Notes: generated by a model from the letters alone, not told the origin. A stretch of 11,161 nucleotides of DNA from Ruminococcus flavefaciens (GCA_902792495.1 CADBAC010000014.1:1-11161), one strand, 5' to 3'. Shown: positions 1 through 8,796, numbered from the stretch's first letter. Numbers and translations: made by a program.

Positions 1-411
1 GTTTGAATCGTAAAGTTCGAGAGAATTATCAGCAAACTTTTCCTTCAGGGCTGTATCCAGCTCTGTCTGTCTGTCAGCTGTAAGACCTTCGTTTGATACG
101 AATGAGATAGTGATCTGCTTTCCGCCCGAGTCAAGGCTCTCGCCCTTTCTTACGACAACGTTTGAGCCGACTACATCCTTGACAGCCGAACCGACTTCGT
201 TTTCATTGATCTCTCCCTGATAGGTATAAGTGATAAGAGTACCGCCCTTGAATTCGATAGCAAGGTGAACGCCTCTTATGATGATACCTGCCAGAAGTAT
301 AACGCATACAGCGATAACAACGCCGAGTATAAGCTTCTTCTTAGCACAGAAGTTATATACCTTCTGAGGTAAAGTTACGGGAGTTTCTTTCTGAGTTTTC
401 TTCTTGCTCAT
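1..411 (-). CDS. secF: Protein translocase subunit SecF, N-terminal part (cut by window edge)
   Basis: SecF is a membrane partner of SecD that uses the ion gradient to pull exported proteins through SecYEG and release them outside. The 137 codons seen run open to base 1, so the C-terminal transmembrane bundle is missing. A Lys-rich cytoplasmic start (MSKKKTQKE) is followed by one membrane helix at about residues 26-46 and then IEFKGGTLI, which matches the [D/E]FxGGT motif opening the SecF periplasmic-type domain. The ATG overlaps the TGA of secD in an ATGA arrangement, and GGAGGTGACG upstream is a strong ribosome binding site, so the start is secure. Overlap with secD implies translational coupling. 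The assignment rests on the GGT motif, the topology and the position directly after secD. Confidence 0.9.
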   Translation of the reverse strand, partial: MSKKKTQKETPVTLPQKVYNFCAKKKLILGVVIAVCVILLAGIIIRGVHLAIEFKGGTLITYTYQGEINENEVGSAVKDVVGSNVVVRKGESLDSGGKQITISFVSNEGLTADRQTELDTALKEKFADNSLELYDSN

Positions 412-1817
412 TTCTCGTCACCTCCGTAAAGTTTTCTGTTCTGGAAGCACTTGAACTTAGAGAGTGAAGTTACCATGAGTCTTGAAGCAAATACTCCGAA
501 GATAAAGTTGCAGACAACACCTGCGAGCAGGGTAAATCCGAAGGAGTAAACAACACCCTCGGCAGTAGCGCCGAATGCGAAGAAGATAGTCTTGTTGAGT
601 ATCTTTGAGAAGAAGCTGTCAGGAACACCGAAAGCTCCCATGAGGATAACGGCAATGATAACGTTTGTGATATTACCGTCGAGGATAGCAGAGAATGCTC
701 TCTTGTAAGCTATCTTTATAGCAGCGTCAAGTGACTTGCCTGTTCTGAGTTCTTCCTTGATACGCTCACCTGTGATGATGTTAGCGTCAACACCCATACC
801 AACGGCGAGGATGATACCTGCGATACCGGGGATGGTAAGAGTTGAGCCGTTCATGAAGCCGAACCAGCCTGTGATAGCTGCGATAGAACCTGCTATCTGG
901 CCGATAAGAGCAACAACTGCCACACAGCCCGGAAGCTTGTACAGCACTATCATATATATTGCGATACCGATGAAAGCGATAAGAGCTGCGAGAAGGATAG
1001 CATCAAGTGAACCTTCACCCATTGTAGGTGAGATAGTCTTGAAGCTCTTTGTCTCCATCTTGAAAGGAAGCGCACCTGAGTTGATCTGGTCAGCCAGCTT
1101 CTTGGAGGATTCCTGATCGAAGTTACCTGTGATAACAGCGTTTCCGTCAGTGATAGCTGAATTTACGGAAGGAGCGGAGATCATGGTATTATCCATCCAG
1201 ATAGAGATCGGTGTAGATGAACCTGCAAGCTCTGAAGTAGCAGCTGCAAATTTAGATGAACCCTCGGGGCTGAGTTCGAGAGCAACGAGGTACTCGTACT
1301 CGCCGTTCTCATCGGGGCGGTACTGAGCCTGAGCTGAAGCAACATCAGAACCCTGAAGAACGATCTCAGCAGTAGGTGTAACGTTTCCGTCTTCGTCTGT
1401 TTCGCTGTCTGTACCCTTTCTGAAGGTCAGTTCAGCCATTTCGCCCAGTTCCTTAACAGCGGACTGTGGATCGAAGTCGGTCTCGCCTACCTGCCAAGGG
1501 AAACGAACGATGATTCTGTCGCTTTTCTCATCGCTGTAGACCTCATTATCCGTGATACCAAGAGCAGTAAGTCTTGTCTTGATGATCTCGGTTGCTGAGT
1601 CAAGCTGTGCTGTGTCTGCGTCATAGTCGCCGGCAGGGGCGAAAGTAACGTCAACACCGCCCTTGATGTCGATACCAAGGCGGATATCGTCAACACCCTT
1701 GACGTAAGTCGTTTTCTTATCGGCAAAGATCTGGTCTATGCCTAAAACGGAGGTCACTGCAAAAAGTGCGATGAGGATGACGACAACAAAGAAAGTTGAT
1801 TTGCGTGTTTTTTTCAC
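408..1817 (-). CDS. secD: Protein translocase subunit SecD
   Basis: SecD works with SecF on the outer face of the membrane to complete Sec-dependent protein export using the ion gradient. Numbering from the upstream ATG, there is one N-terminal helix (about 11-28), the family motif LGIDIKGGVDVTF (49-61), a soluble extracytoplasmic domain up to about 265, then five predicted helices at about 272-446. Typical SecD signatures are ALPFK (251-255) and GMGVDANIITGERIKEEL (342-359, with the conserved Asp and Asn). An upstream in-frame ATG at 1823 would give 471 residues, but its AGGAGG lies only 1 base away. The GTG at 1817 has a spacing of 7 bases, so I choose 469 residues starting at GTG. A longer than usual stretch of about 20 residues (about 398-418) lies before the last helix. 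The gene has its own promoter at 1898-1926. Confidence 0.95.
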   Translation of the reverse strand: MKKTRKSTFFVVVILIALFAVTSVLGIDQIFADKKTTYVKGVDDIRLGIDIKGGVDVTFAPAGDYDADTAQLDSATEIIKTRLTALGITDNEVYSDEKSDRIIVRFPWQVGETDFDPQSAVKELGEMAELTFRKGTDSETDEDGNVTPTAEIVLQGSDVASAQAQYRPDENGEYEYLVALELSPEGSSKFAAATSELAGSSTPISIWMDNTMISAPSVNSAITDGNAVITGNFDQESSKKLADQINSGALPFKMETKSFKTISPTMGEGSLDAILLAALIAFIGIAIYMIVLYKLPGCVAVVALIGQIAGSIAAITGWFGFMNGSTLTIPGIAGIILAVGMGVDANIITGERIKEELRTGKSLDAAIKIAYKRAFSAILDGNITNVIIAVILMGAFGVPDSFFSKILNKTIFFAFGATAEGVVYSFGFTLLAGVVCNFIFGVFASRLMVTSLSKFKCFQNRKLYGGDEK

Positions 1818-1824
1818 GGTCATG

Positions 1825-1830
1825 CCTCCT
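1825..1830 (-). promoter_or_regulatory. Ribosome binding site deciding the secD start
   Basis: AGGAGG on the minus strand lies 1 base before the ATG at 1823 and 7 bases before the in-frame GTG at 1817. Normal spacing favours the GTG, which makes the protein two residues shorter than the longest reading frame. Confidence 0.65.
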
Positions 1831-1897
1831 GATTCTCATATACACTTATATAATAAGTAAGTGCAATTTATTTCCTGTCTCTACGACAATTACAATT

Positions 1898-1926
1898 ATT
1901 GTACTATAAAATGCCCAAAAAGTCAA
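1898..1926 (-). promoter_or_regulatory. Sigma-A-type promoter of secD-secF
   Basis: On the minus strand, TTGACT (1926-1921) and TACAAT (1903-1898) are separated by exactly 17 bases. Each box differs from consensus at one position. The expected transcription start is near 1891, giving a leader of about 75 nt before secD. That leader holds a weak hairpin (CACTTA 1863-1858 with TAAGTG 1848-1843). An AT-rich half-palindrome (ACAAT/ATTGT) overlaps the -10 box. The promoter lies between atpC and secD, so secDF need not depend on read-through from the atp operon. Confidence 0.85.
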
Positions 1927-2003
1927 GTAATTGAGCAGCAAAACATAATAATTGAAGAATATGCACAATTCAGAGCGTAATAGCTTATGCATAATTACAA
2001 TTT

Positions 2004-2035
2004 TGTAGGGAACGCCGAGGGCGGCATTCCCTACA
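2004..2035 (-). repeat. Palindromic TGTAGGG-type intergenic repeat after atpC
   Basis: A 32-base palindrome: 14-base arms starting TGTAGGGAA and ending TTCCCTACA around a 4-base loop. The arms differ at one position. In the minus-strand RNA that pair is a U-G wobble, while on the plus strand it is an A-C mismatch, so the structure is intact only in the atp-operon orientation. It starts 4 bases after the atpC stop codon and has no U-tract after it, so it is not a classical intrinsic terminator, though it could protect the mRNA 3' end. It belongs to the same family as the copies at 3893-3919 and 3945-3970. Confidence 0.85.
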
Positions 2036-2039
2036 GATA

Positions 2040-2450
2040 TTATTTGAAATGCTTCTGTGAAATTTTCAGACGGTTCATAGCACGGTTCAGCGCTGCCTGA
2101 GTCTGGTAGTACTCCTTGATGCTCTGCTTCTGGCGGAGTTTTTCCTGAGCACGTTCCTTTGCTTCTTCGGCACGCTTTATGTCGATCTCCTCGGGGAGTT
2201 CGCAGGTATCTGCAAGAATTATGGAAGATTCGGGCATGACCTGTATGAATCCCTCGGATATGGCGGCATACTTCCATTTGCCGTTCACCAGATATTTGAG
2301 CTCGCCCGTAGGCAGGCAGGTGACCAGCGGTTCGTGTCCGGGGAGTATACCGAGAAGTCCGTCTATAGCCGTGATAACGAGATGCTCCACTTCGCCCTCG
2401 AAGAATACACGGTCTGTTGCTATTATTTCAAGATGAAAGGTCTTAGCCAT
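2040..2450 (-). CDS. atpC: ATP synthase F1 subunit epsilon
   Basis: Epsilon is part of the central rotor stalk, linking gamma to the c-ring, and can restrain ATP hydrolysis. The 136 residues fit the family (about 130-140). The N-terminal beta-barrel begins with FHLEIIATDRVFFEGEVEHL and contains the family pattern GLLGILPGHEPLVT (residues 31-44) and GELKY. The last 45 residues or so form a Lys/Glu-rich helical hairpin (EEIDIKRAEEAKERAQEKL and on), the domain that can extend to block rotation in bacterial enzymes. The ATG follows GGGAGG at a spacing of 6 bases and lies 12 bases after the atpD stop. It is the last gene of the atp operon and is followed directly by the palindromic repeat at 2004-2035. 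Confidence 0.96.
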   Translation of the reverse strand: MAKTFHLEIIATDRVFFEGEVEHLVITAIDGLLGILPGHEPLVTCLPTGELKYLVNGKWKYAAISEGFIQVMPESSIILADTCELPEEIDIKRAEEAKERAQEKLRQKQSIKEYYQTQAALNRAMNRLKISQKHFK

Positions 2451-2462
2451 GATAAGCCTCCC

Positions 2463-3970
<1,508 letters not shown>

Positions 3971-3976
3971 TTACAC

Positions 3977-4000
3977 GGGCGGATGATATCCGCCCCTACA
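3977..4000 (-). repeat. Second-type palindromic repeat, TGTAGGGGCGG (element C)
   Basis: GGGCGGAT (3977-3984) and ATCCGCCC (3988-3995) form a perfect 8-base stem with a 3-base loop, flanked by CTACA on the plus strand. The minus strand therefore starts TGTAGGGGCGGAT, sharing the TGTAGGG end with copies A, B and the one at 2004 but having a different stem. It starts 18 bases after the atpG stop codon. Confidence 0.8.
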
Positions 4001-4018
4001 AATATGATCGACAAATAT

Positions 4019-4927
4019 TTACTCATCCAGCGAAGCCGCACCGCCGCAGACCTCGGTTATCTCCTGAGTGATAGCCGCCTGTCTTGCACGGTTGTACATC
4101 AGCGACAGATCCTTTATCATGTCCTTGGCACTGTTTGTAGCGGCATCCATAGCGGTCATTCTCGACTGCTGTTCACAGCAGAAAGCCTCCACCATTGCAC
4201 CGTAGATGATGCCCTTTGCGTACTGAGGGATAAGGTAGTTCATTACCTCCTCAGGCGACGGCATGAACGAAGCCTTTGGCAGCTTCTTCATGGTACCGTC
4301 CTCAGCCTTGCCGAAGTGCTTTCTCTCGAAAGGCAGAAGGCGGAGAGTTCTTGCCTCCTGCTGGTTGGATGTTACCATATCCGTATATATAAGGTATACC
4401 TCGTCAAGATCGCCGCTCTCGAATTTTTCGATGACCATTTCAGCTATCTCGCCTGCCCTGTAGAGAGTAGGATTCTGTGTGGTGTAGAGGAATTCTCCGT
4501 CTACGAACGCTTTCTTGCCGCTGTTCATGCGGCGCTGGAAATGCATTCTTCCCACCTGACCGATAACGAAAAGGTAGCAGTTGTCAAGATCAGCAGCTTT
4601 TTCAAGCTCCTGTTCGGTATACTTCATGATGTTGTGGTTATAGCTTCCGCAGAGTCCCTTGTCAGCCGTAATGACGATATATCCCTTTTTACGCTTTTCG
4701 TCGGGGATATCAGAACGCCTGTTGAAGAACTGCTGACGGGTATGCGGTGTATGCTCAAGCACACTGTCGATAGTAGACTGAAGCTTATAGAAGTAAGGCT
4801 CAGTTGCCTCAAGTGACTTTCTTGCCTTCTTCAGCTTTGAGGATGACATAAGGTACATAGCGTTGGTGATCTTCAGTATCTGCTGGATACTTGCGATACG
4901 CTCACGTATTTCTCTCATATTGGGCAT
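4019..4927 (-). CDS. atpG: ATP synthase F1 subunit gamma
   Basis: Gamma is the central shaft that turns inside the alpha3-beta3 head. The 302 residues are slightly longer than the usual 285-290. The N-terminal helix MREIRERIASIQQILKITNA (4-23) followed by MYLMSSSKLKKA is typical. The middle contains the Rossmann-like strand GYIVITADKGLCGSYNHNI, and the C-terminal helix ends EITEVCGGAASLDE, matching the family C-terminus (eIveIvgGAaAl). The ATG at 4927 follows AAGGGGTGA and sits 11 bases after the stop of the delta-alpha gene, overlapping its ribosome binding region. After the stop codon comes a repeat-filled gap rather than atpD directly, which is unusual for this operon. Confidence 0.97.
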   Translation of the reverse strand: MPNMREIRERIASIQQILKITNAMYLMSSSKLKKARKSLEATEPYFYKLQSTIDSVLEHTPHTRQQFFNRRSDIPDEKRKKGYIVITADKGLCGSYNHNIMKYTEQELEKAADLDNCYLFVIGQVGRMHFQRRMNSGKKAFVDGEFLYTTQNPTLYRAGEIAEMVIEKFESGDLDEVYLIYTDMVTSNQQEARTLRLLPFERKHFGKAEDGTMKKLPKASFMPSPEEVMNYLIPQYAKGIIYGAMVEAFCCEQQSRMTAMDAATNSAKDMIKDLSLMYNRARQAAITQEITEVCGGAASLDE

Positions 4928-4938
4928 AGTATCACCCC

Positions 4939-6969
4939 TTATTCCTCAAAAGCAGTAAGGATACGCTCGATGCGCTCCATAAGATCGTCTGTGAGTACCT
5001 TGTTCTCCTCAAGCTCGGAGATGATATCCTGACCGTAGCTTCTGATGTATGTCATAAGCTCGTTTCTGTGTTCACGCAGTTCCTTCAGTGGGATGCCCTT
5101 GAAGAAGCCGTGCTGAGCGGCATAGAGAAGTATTACCTGCTCGTAGTGCGGAAGCGGATTGTACAGCGGCTGTTTCAGCAGCTCTGTAAGCATACGTCCG
5201 TGGTCGAGAAGGTCTGTTGTAGCCTGATCCAGTTCCGATGAGAACTGAGTGAATATCTCCATTTCCTTGAACTGCGCAAGGTCGATACGGAGATTGCCTG
5301 CGGCCTTCTTCATAGCCTTTGTCTGTGCGGCACCGCCGACACGGGATACGGAAAGTCCGTAGTTCACCGCAGGACGCAGACCGCTGTTGAAAAGCTCGCT
5401 CTCAAGGAAGATCTGACCGTCTGTGATGGAAATTACGTTGGTCGGGATGTATGCGGAGATATCTCCTGCGAGAGTTTCTATGATAGGCAGGGCTGTAAGT
5501 GAACCGCCGCCGTGCTCGTCATCAAGACGGCTGGAACGTTCAAGCAGTCTCGAATGGAGATAGAATACGTCACCCGGGTAAGCCTCACGTCCAGGAGGTC
5601 TGTGGAGAAGCAGCGACATTGCACGGTAAGCAACGGCGTGTTTCGACAGGTCATCATATATAATAAGTACATCCTTGCCCTTTGACATGAAATACTCAGC
5701 CATAGCTGTACCCGAATAAGGAGCAATGTACTGGAAAGGCGCAGGGTCGCTGGCAGAAGCACAAACTACTACCGAGTAGTCCATAGCGCCGTATTTTTTA
5801 AGTGTGCCCACTACCTGAGCAACAGTTGAGGACTTCTGACCTATTGCAACATAGATACAGATAACGTCCTGTCCCTTCTGGTTTATCATGGTATCAACAG
5901 CGATAGAGGTCTTACCTGTCTGTCTGTCGCCTATGATAAGCTCACGCTGTCCACGTCCGATAGGGAACATCGAGTCTATGGCAAGTATACCTGTCTGTAA
6001 AGGTACATTTACCGATTTACGCTCGATAACGCCGGGAGCTTCACGCTCAATGGGGAAGTAATCGTCAGCCTTGATATCGCCGAGACCGTCGATAGGCGCA
6101 CCGAGAGCGTCAACTACTCTGCCGAGGAGCTCATCGCTTACGCCGACACCTGCACGCTTGCCTGTGCGAACAACGGAAGAGCCCTCTGTAAGGCCATGAT
6201 CATCGCCGAGAAGAACGACTCCGACTGACTTTTCCTCCAGATTCTGAACGATACCTCTTACGCCGTTCTCGAATTCAACAAGTTCGCCGTACATAACGGA
6301 ATTCATGCCGTGAACTCTTGCGATACCGTCACCGAGACGGGTGATGAATCCTGTAGCGGTAGCGCCTGACTTCACCTCGAAGTCCTTGACCTCGGTCTTG
6401 AGAATGGATATGATATCGCTGTTCTTTCTGTCCTTTGGCGCATTTCCGCCGTCAACGTATTCGGCAGCCTTTGTCTGGAGAGTTTCCTTCATCTGACGGA
6501 GACTTGTACGGTAGCTCTTATCGTACTCGATATCGCCTGCTGTCAGGATGAAACCGCCTATGATATCGGGGTCCTTGCGGTATTCGATATCAACGTCCTC
6601 CTTAACGAACTTCTCCATGATGAATTTCTTCAGGTCAGCCTGCTGTGACTCTGTAAGGGGAGTAACATAGCGGACAAGAGCCTTGATGCTTCCCTGCTTT
6701 TCGATGAGGACATCGTTGTAGTCCTCCAGCAGTTCAGCCATATTTGCGATCTGTCCTTCCCTGACAGCGTTCATCATGAACTTCTGAATCGATTCAGGGA
6801 AGATCTGAGTTATGATATTGCGCTTTTCTTCGTGGGTAACAAGGGGATTTGACAGAGTATCGGCAACATCCCCTACCTCAGTGAGTATCTTCTTTGTCTT
6901 CTCGCAGTCCTCCTGAGAGATATCCAGGCGAAGAAGCTCATTCAGGTACTCTTTTGCGTAGTCCTTCAT
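4939..6969 (-). CDS. atpHA: Fused ATP synthase F1 delta-alpha subunit
   Basis: One uninterrupted 676-residue frame encodes two ATPase subunits. Residues 1 to about 170 are delta (stator cap joining F1 to subunit b): [18 protein letters not shown] (40-57), the Ile/Gly motif DIIGGFIL (135-142) and a final helix. Residues from about 184 on are alpha (non-catalytic nucleotide-binding head subunit): DFEVKSG (196-202), GDGIARVHG (213-221), Walker A GDRQTGKT (347-354), and [13 protein letters not shown] (533-545) with the arginine finger at R543. The linker (about 171-183) is Gly/Asp/Lys-rich. The alpha part is about 493 residues, near normal. No ATG with a ribosome binding site exists at the junction. 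The closest possibility is a GTG at 6375 (V199) with AAGGA 7 bases upstream. Its ATG overlaps the atpF stop codon by 1 base. Delta is normally present once and alpha three times per enzyme, so this fusion raises a stoichiometry problem. Confidence 0.95.
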   Translation of the reverse strand: MKDYAKEYLNELLRLDISQEDCEKTKKILTEVGDVADTLSNPLVTHEEKRNIITQIFPESIQKFMMNAVREGQIANMAELLEDYNDVLIEKQGSIKALVRYVTPLTESQQADLKKFIMEKFVKEDVDIEYRKDPDIIGGFILTAGDIEYDKSYRTSLRQMKETLQTKAAEYVDGGNAPKDRKNSDIISILKTEVKDFEVKSGATATGFITRLGDGIARVHGMNSVMYGELVEFENGVRGIVQNLEEKSVGVVLLGDDHGLTEGSSVVRTGKRAGVGVSDELLGRVVDALGAPIDGLGDIKADDYFPIEREAPGVIERKSVNVPLQTGILAIDSMFPIGRGQRELIIGDRQTGKTSIAVDTMINQKGQDVICIYVAIGQKSSTVAQVVGTLKKYGAMDYSVVVCASASDPAPFQYIAPYSGTAMAEYFMSKGKDVLIIYDDLSKHAVAYRAMSLLLHRPPGREAYPGDVFYLHSRLLERSSRLDDEHGGGSLTALPIIETLAGDISAYIPTNVISITDGQIFLESELFNSGLRPAVNYGLSVSRVGGAAQTKAMKKAAGNLRIDLAQFKEMEIFTQFSSELDQATTDLLDHGRMLTELLKQPLYNPLPHYEQVILLYAAQHGFFKGIPLKELREHRNELMTYIRSYGQDIISELEENKVLTDDLMERIERILTAFEE
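6421..6459 (-). other. Delta-alpha fusion junction (linker)
   Basis: Codons about 171-183 encode the short hydrophilic linker ([13 protein letters not shown]) joining the last helix of delta to the first helix of alpha. There is no in-frame stop, ATG, GTG or TTG here. An ATG at the AAATGCG stretch and a TGA in the ACGTTGACG stretch occur only in other frames, and the two are not in a relation that a single indel would turn into separate delta and alpha genes. Confidence 0.75.
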
Positions 6970-7457
6970 TATTTGCCAACCTCCTCATTTGAGAGGAATT
7001 CGTCAACAAGACGGCGGTTCTTCTCGTCGTCAACATTAGCGGCCACGATCTTTGAAGCAGCTTCGATAGCAAGATCAGCGATCTCGGACTGAGCCTGACG
7101 GAGAACCTTCTTTCTTTCGTTTTCGATCTCCTTGTCGGCCTCTGCCACCTTCTTATCGGCCTCTTCATGAGCCTTCTTTATGATAGCGGCTCTTTCGGAT
7201 TCAGCGTCATCATGAGCCTTCATGATGATATTCTTAGCTTCTTCCTTAGCCTCGCCGATAGTATTCTCGTACTGTTCTTTCAGTTCCTCGGCTTCTGTTC
7301 TTGCCTTCTCGGCTGAATCGAGGTTCTCCTGAATAGTGCGAGTACGCTCTTGCTTCATTTTATTCAGTGGTTTGAAAAGGAATATTCTCAGAAGCACAAA
7401 CAAGATAATAATATTTGCAACAGCCTCGAAAATGCTCCAGAATTCAAAATTAAGCAT
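6969..7457 (-). CDS. atpF: ATP synthase F0 subunit b
   Basis: Subunit b is the peripheral stalk that holds F1 still against rotor torque. The 162 residues fit the family. A single N-terminal membrane helix (about 9-28) ends in LFKPLNKM, and a long, charged, Ala-rich coiled coil (about 35-145) follows, rich in Glu, Lys and Arg with the typical [13 protein letters not shown] pattern. The C-terminal part should contact delta. The ATG follows AAGGAGG at a suitable spacing, and the stop overlaps the start of the delta-alpha gene (TAATG), indicating translational coupling. Only one b gene is present, as expected for a homodimeric b2 stalk. Confidence 0.96.
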   Translation of the reverse strand: MLNFEFWSIFEAVANIIILFVLLRIFLFKPLNKMKQERTRTIQENLDSAEKARTEAEELKEQYENTIGEAKEEAKNIIMKAHDDAESERAAIIKKAHEEADKKVAEADKEIENERKKVLRQAQSEIADLAIEAASKIVAANVDDEKNRRLVDEFLSNEEVGK

Positions 7458-7491
7458 TATTTGCCCTCCTTATGATGATTTTACCGGCTTA

Positions 7492-7719
7492 TTATTTGCT
7501 GCCGAGGATAAAGATAATAAGGAGCGCTATAACGAAACCGTAGATAGCTGTAGCTTCTGCGAGGGCACATCCCAGCAGCAGAGAAGTTCTTATATCGCCC
7601 TTTGCCTCAGGCTGTCTTGCAATTGACTCTGTAGCCTTTGCTGTAGCGATTCCTATACCAATTCCTGCGCCTGCGCCTGTAAGAACGGCAACACCTGCGC
7701 CTAATGCGATAAGTCCCAT
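7492..7719 (-). CDS. atpE: ATP synthase F0 subunit c, second copy
   Basis: Subunit c forms the membrane rotor ring. The 75-residue hairpin has helix 1 with a Gly-rich packing motif (GAGAGIGIGIATAK, 15-28), the polar loop ARQPEAKGD (34-42), and helix 2 with the ion-binding carboxylate E55 in AEATAIYG. The protein is identical to that of the copy at 7746. At DNA level I count 14 differences in 228 bases, all silent, 10 of them within the last 45 or so bases of the gene. I24 sits where sodium-type c subunits have Gln, and A56 where they have Ser, so proton coupling is inferred. GGAGG lies 9 bases before the ATG. Confidence 0.95.
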   Translation of the reverse strand: MGLIALGAGVAVLTGAGAGIGIGIATAKATESIARQPEAKGDIRTSLLLGCALAEATAIYGFVIALLIIFILGSK

Positions 7720-7745
7720 GTTTTTATACCTCCGATATGTATTTA

Positions 7746-7973
7746 TTACTTACTGCCGAGAATGAAGATGATGAGAAGTGCGATAACGAAGCCGTAGATA
7801 GCTGTAGCTTCTGCAAGGGCACATCCCAGCAGCAGAGAAGTTCTTATATCGCCCTTTGCCTCAGGCTGTCTTGCGATAGACTCTGTAGCCTTTGCTGTAG
7901 CGATTCCTATACCGATTCCTGCGCCTGCGCCTGTAAGAACGGCAACACCTGCGCCTAATGCGATAAGTCCCAT
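7746..7973 (-). CDS. atpE: ATP synthase F0 subunit c, first copy
   Basis: This is the upstream one of two tandem c-subunit genes. The encoded 75-residue two-helix proteolipid is residue-for-residue the same as the copy at 7492, including the loop ARQPEAKGD and the ion-carrying E55. GGAGG lies 9 bases before the ATG, the same spacing as in the second copy, and only 26 bases separate the two genes. Since the proteins are the same, the ring should be uniform. The most direct effect would be a higher dose of c, of which 8-17 copies per enzyme are needed. Recent duplication or gene conversion explains the near-identical DNA. Confidence 0.96.
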   Translation of the reverse strand: MGLIALGAGVAVLTGAGAGIGIGIATAKATESIARQPEAKGDIRTSLLLGCALAEATAIYGFVIALLIIFILGSK

Positions 7974-8034
7974 ATTAATTTACCTCCGTATTTTCAGAAC
8001 TTGTCTTCATACGATGAAACAGGATCTTTTCTGC

Positions 8035-8772
8035 TTATGAAGCAAGGTTCTTTCTTTTTTTCTCTTTTTTCTCTTTTTTGCCTTCGTGTTCTTCTTCCTC
8101 AAGTGCCTCAGCAAGATAAAGCGAGGTAAGGAAAGCGAAAACGTAAGCCTGAAGAAGTCCGTCGAAAAGGTCGAAGTAAGCACTTGCGATAACAGGTACG
8201 CCGATCGCAGGAACACCCAGATTTGATGTGATGGCAACCTTTATAAGTTCCATTACAACGAATGCGGCGAGAACGTTACCGAAAAGTCGCATACAAAGCG
8301 ACAGCGGACGTGTCAGAAGGTCAAGCACATTTATAGGATTGAGGAAGCTTTTCAGCCACTTGCCCGGACCTTTTTTAATAATGAAAGCAGCCTGCACAAG
8401 AATTATAGCCATTCCTGCAAGGGCAGCCGTAACATTTACATCCTTTGTCGGAGGTACGAAGCCGAATACGCCTATAATATTCGCTGCACCTATGTAGATG
8501 ATGAAAGTCTCAAGTATCTGTACATACTTTTTTCCGCTTTCGCCGAGAACTTCCATAAAGAAGTTGTCGAGGAAATCCATGAATGATTCAAGTACGCACT
8601 GTGAACCGGTAGGAACTTTTTTAAGACTTCTTGTAAGTATGATGGAAAGCAGCACTAATACTGCCATAATTATCCAGGTTACCACACAGGATTCCGCAAT
8701 TGGAATTCCTCCTAATATAGGTATCGTAAAGGCCGTTTTATTTTCCAACTGTTCAATCAGTTCTTCTGCCAT
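8035..8772 (-). CDS. atpB: ATP synthase F0 subunit a
   Basis: Subunit a provides the two half-channels that load and unload ions on the c-ring. The protein has 245 residues from the ATG at 8772. That start is chosen because GAAGGTG ends 5 bases before it, whereas the in-frame ATG at 8790 (six residues longer) has only a T-rich stretch upstream. Several membrane helices are visible (about 30-48, 88-106, 115-132, 155-180, 188-220). The essential stator arginine is R162 in PLSLCMRLFGN, and the last helix has LLQAYVFAFLTSLYLAEAL. The last 20 or so residues are an unusual charged tail (EEEEHEGKKEKKEKKRKN). It is first in the operon. No atpI lies upstream, although many Firmicutes have one. Confidence 0.96.
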   Translation of the reverse strand: MAEELIEQLENKTAFTIPILGGIPIAESCVVTWIIMAVLVLLSIILTRSLKKVPTGSQCVLESFMDFLDNFFMEVLGESGKKYVQILETFIIYIGAANIIGVFGFVPPTKDVNVTAALAGMAIILVQAAFIIKKGPGKWLKSFLNPINVLDLLTRPLSLCMRLFGNVLAAFVVMELIKVAITSNLGVPAIGVPVIASAYFDLFDGLLQAYVFAFLTSLYLAEALEEEEHEGKKEKKEKKRKNLAS

Positions 8773-8777
8773 GATAA

Positions 8778-8784
8778 CACCTTC
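8778..8784 (-). promoter_or_regulatory. Ribosome binding site deciding the atpB start
   Basis: GAAGGTG on the minus strand ends 5 bases before the ATG at 8772 and lies downstream of the alternative ATG at 8790, so it can serve only the shorter form. Confidence 0.75.
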
Positions 8785-8796
8785 TTTCATATAAAA

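Noticed and set aside
2004..2035. Intrinsic terminator after atpC
   Set aside because: The stem is strong, but AAAAUUG rather than a U-tract follows it on the minus strand. Kept as a repeat only.
3983..4816. Long plus-strand open frame (277 codons) opposite atpG
   Set aside because: It is antisense to a well-conserved gamma gene, has no family-like motifs, and starts inside the repeat region. It is a by-product of atpG codon use.
6421..6459. Delta-alpha fusion as a simple frameshift or assembly artefact
   Set aside because: The TGA and ATG near the junction are in different frames from each other and from alpha, so no single indel yields two normal genes, and the linker composition looks evolved. 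Resequencing would still settle it.
8773..8790. Longer AtpB starting at the ATG at 8790
   Set aside because: Only T-rich sequence lies upstream, while GAAGGTG fits the ATG at 8772.
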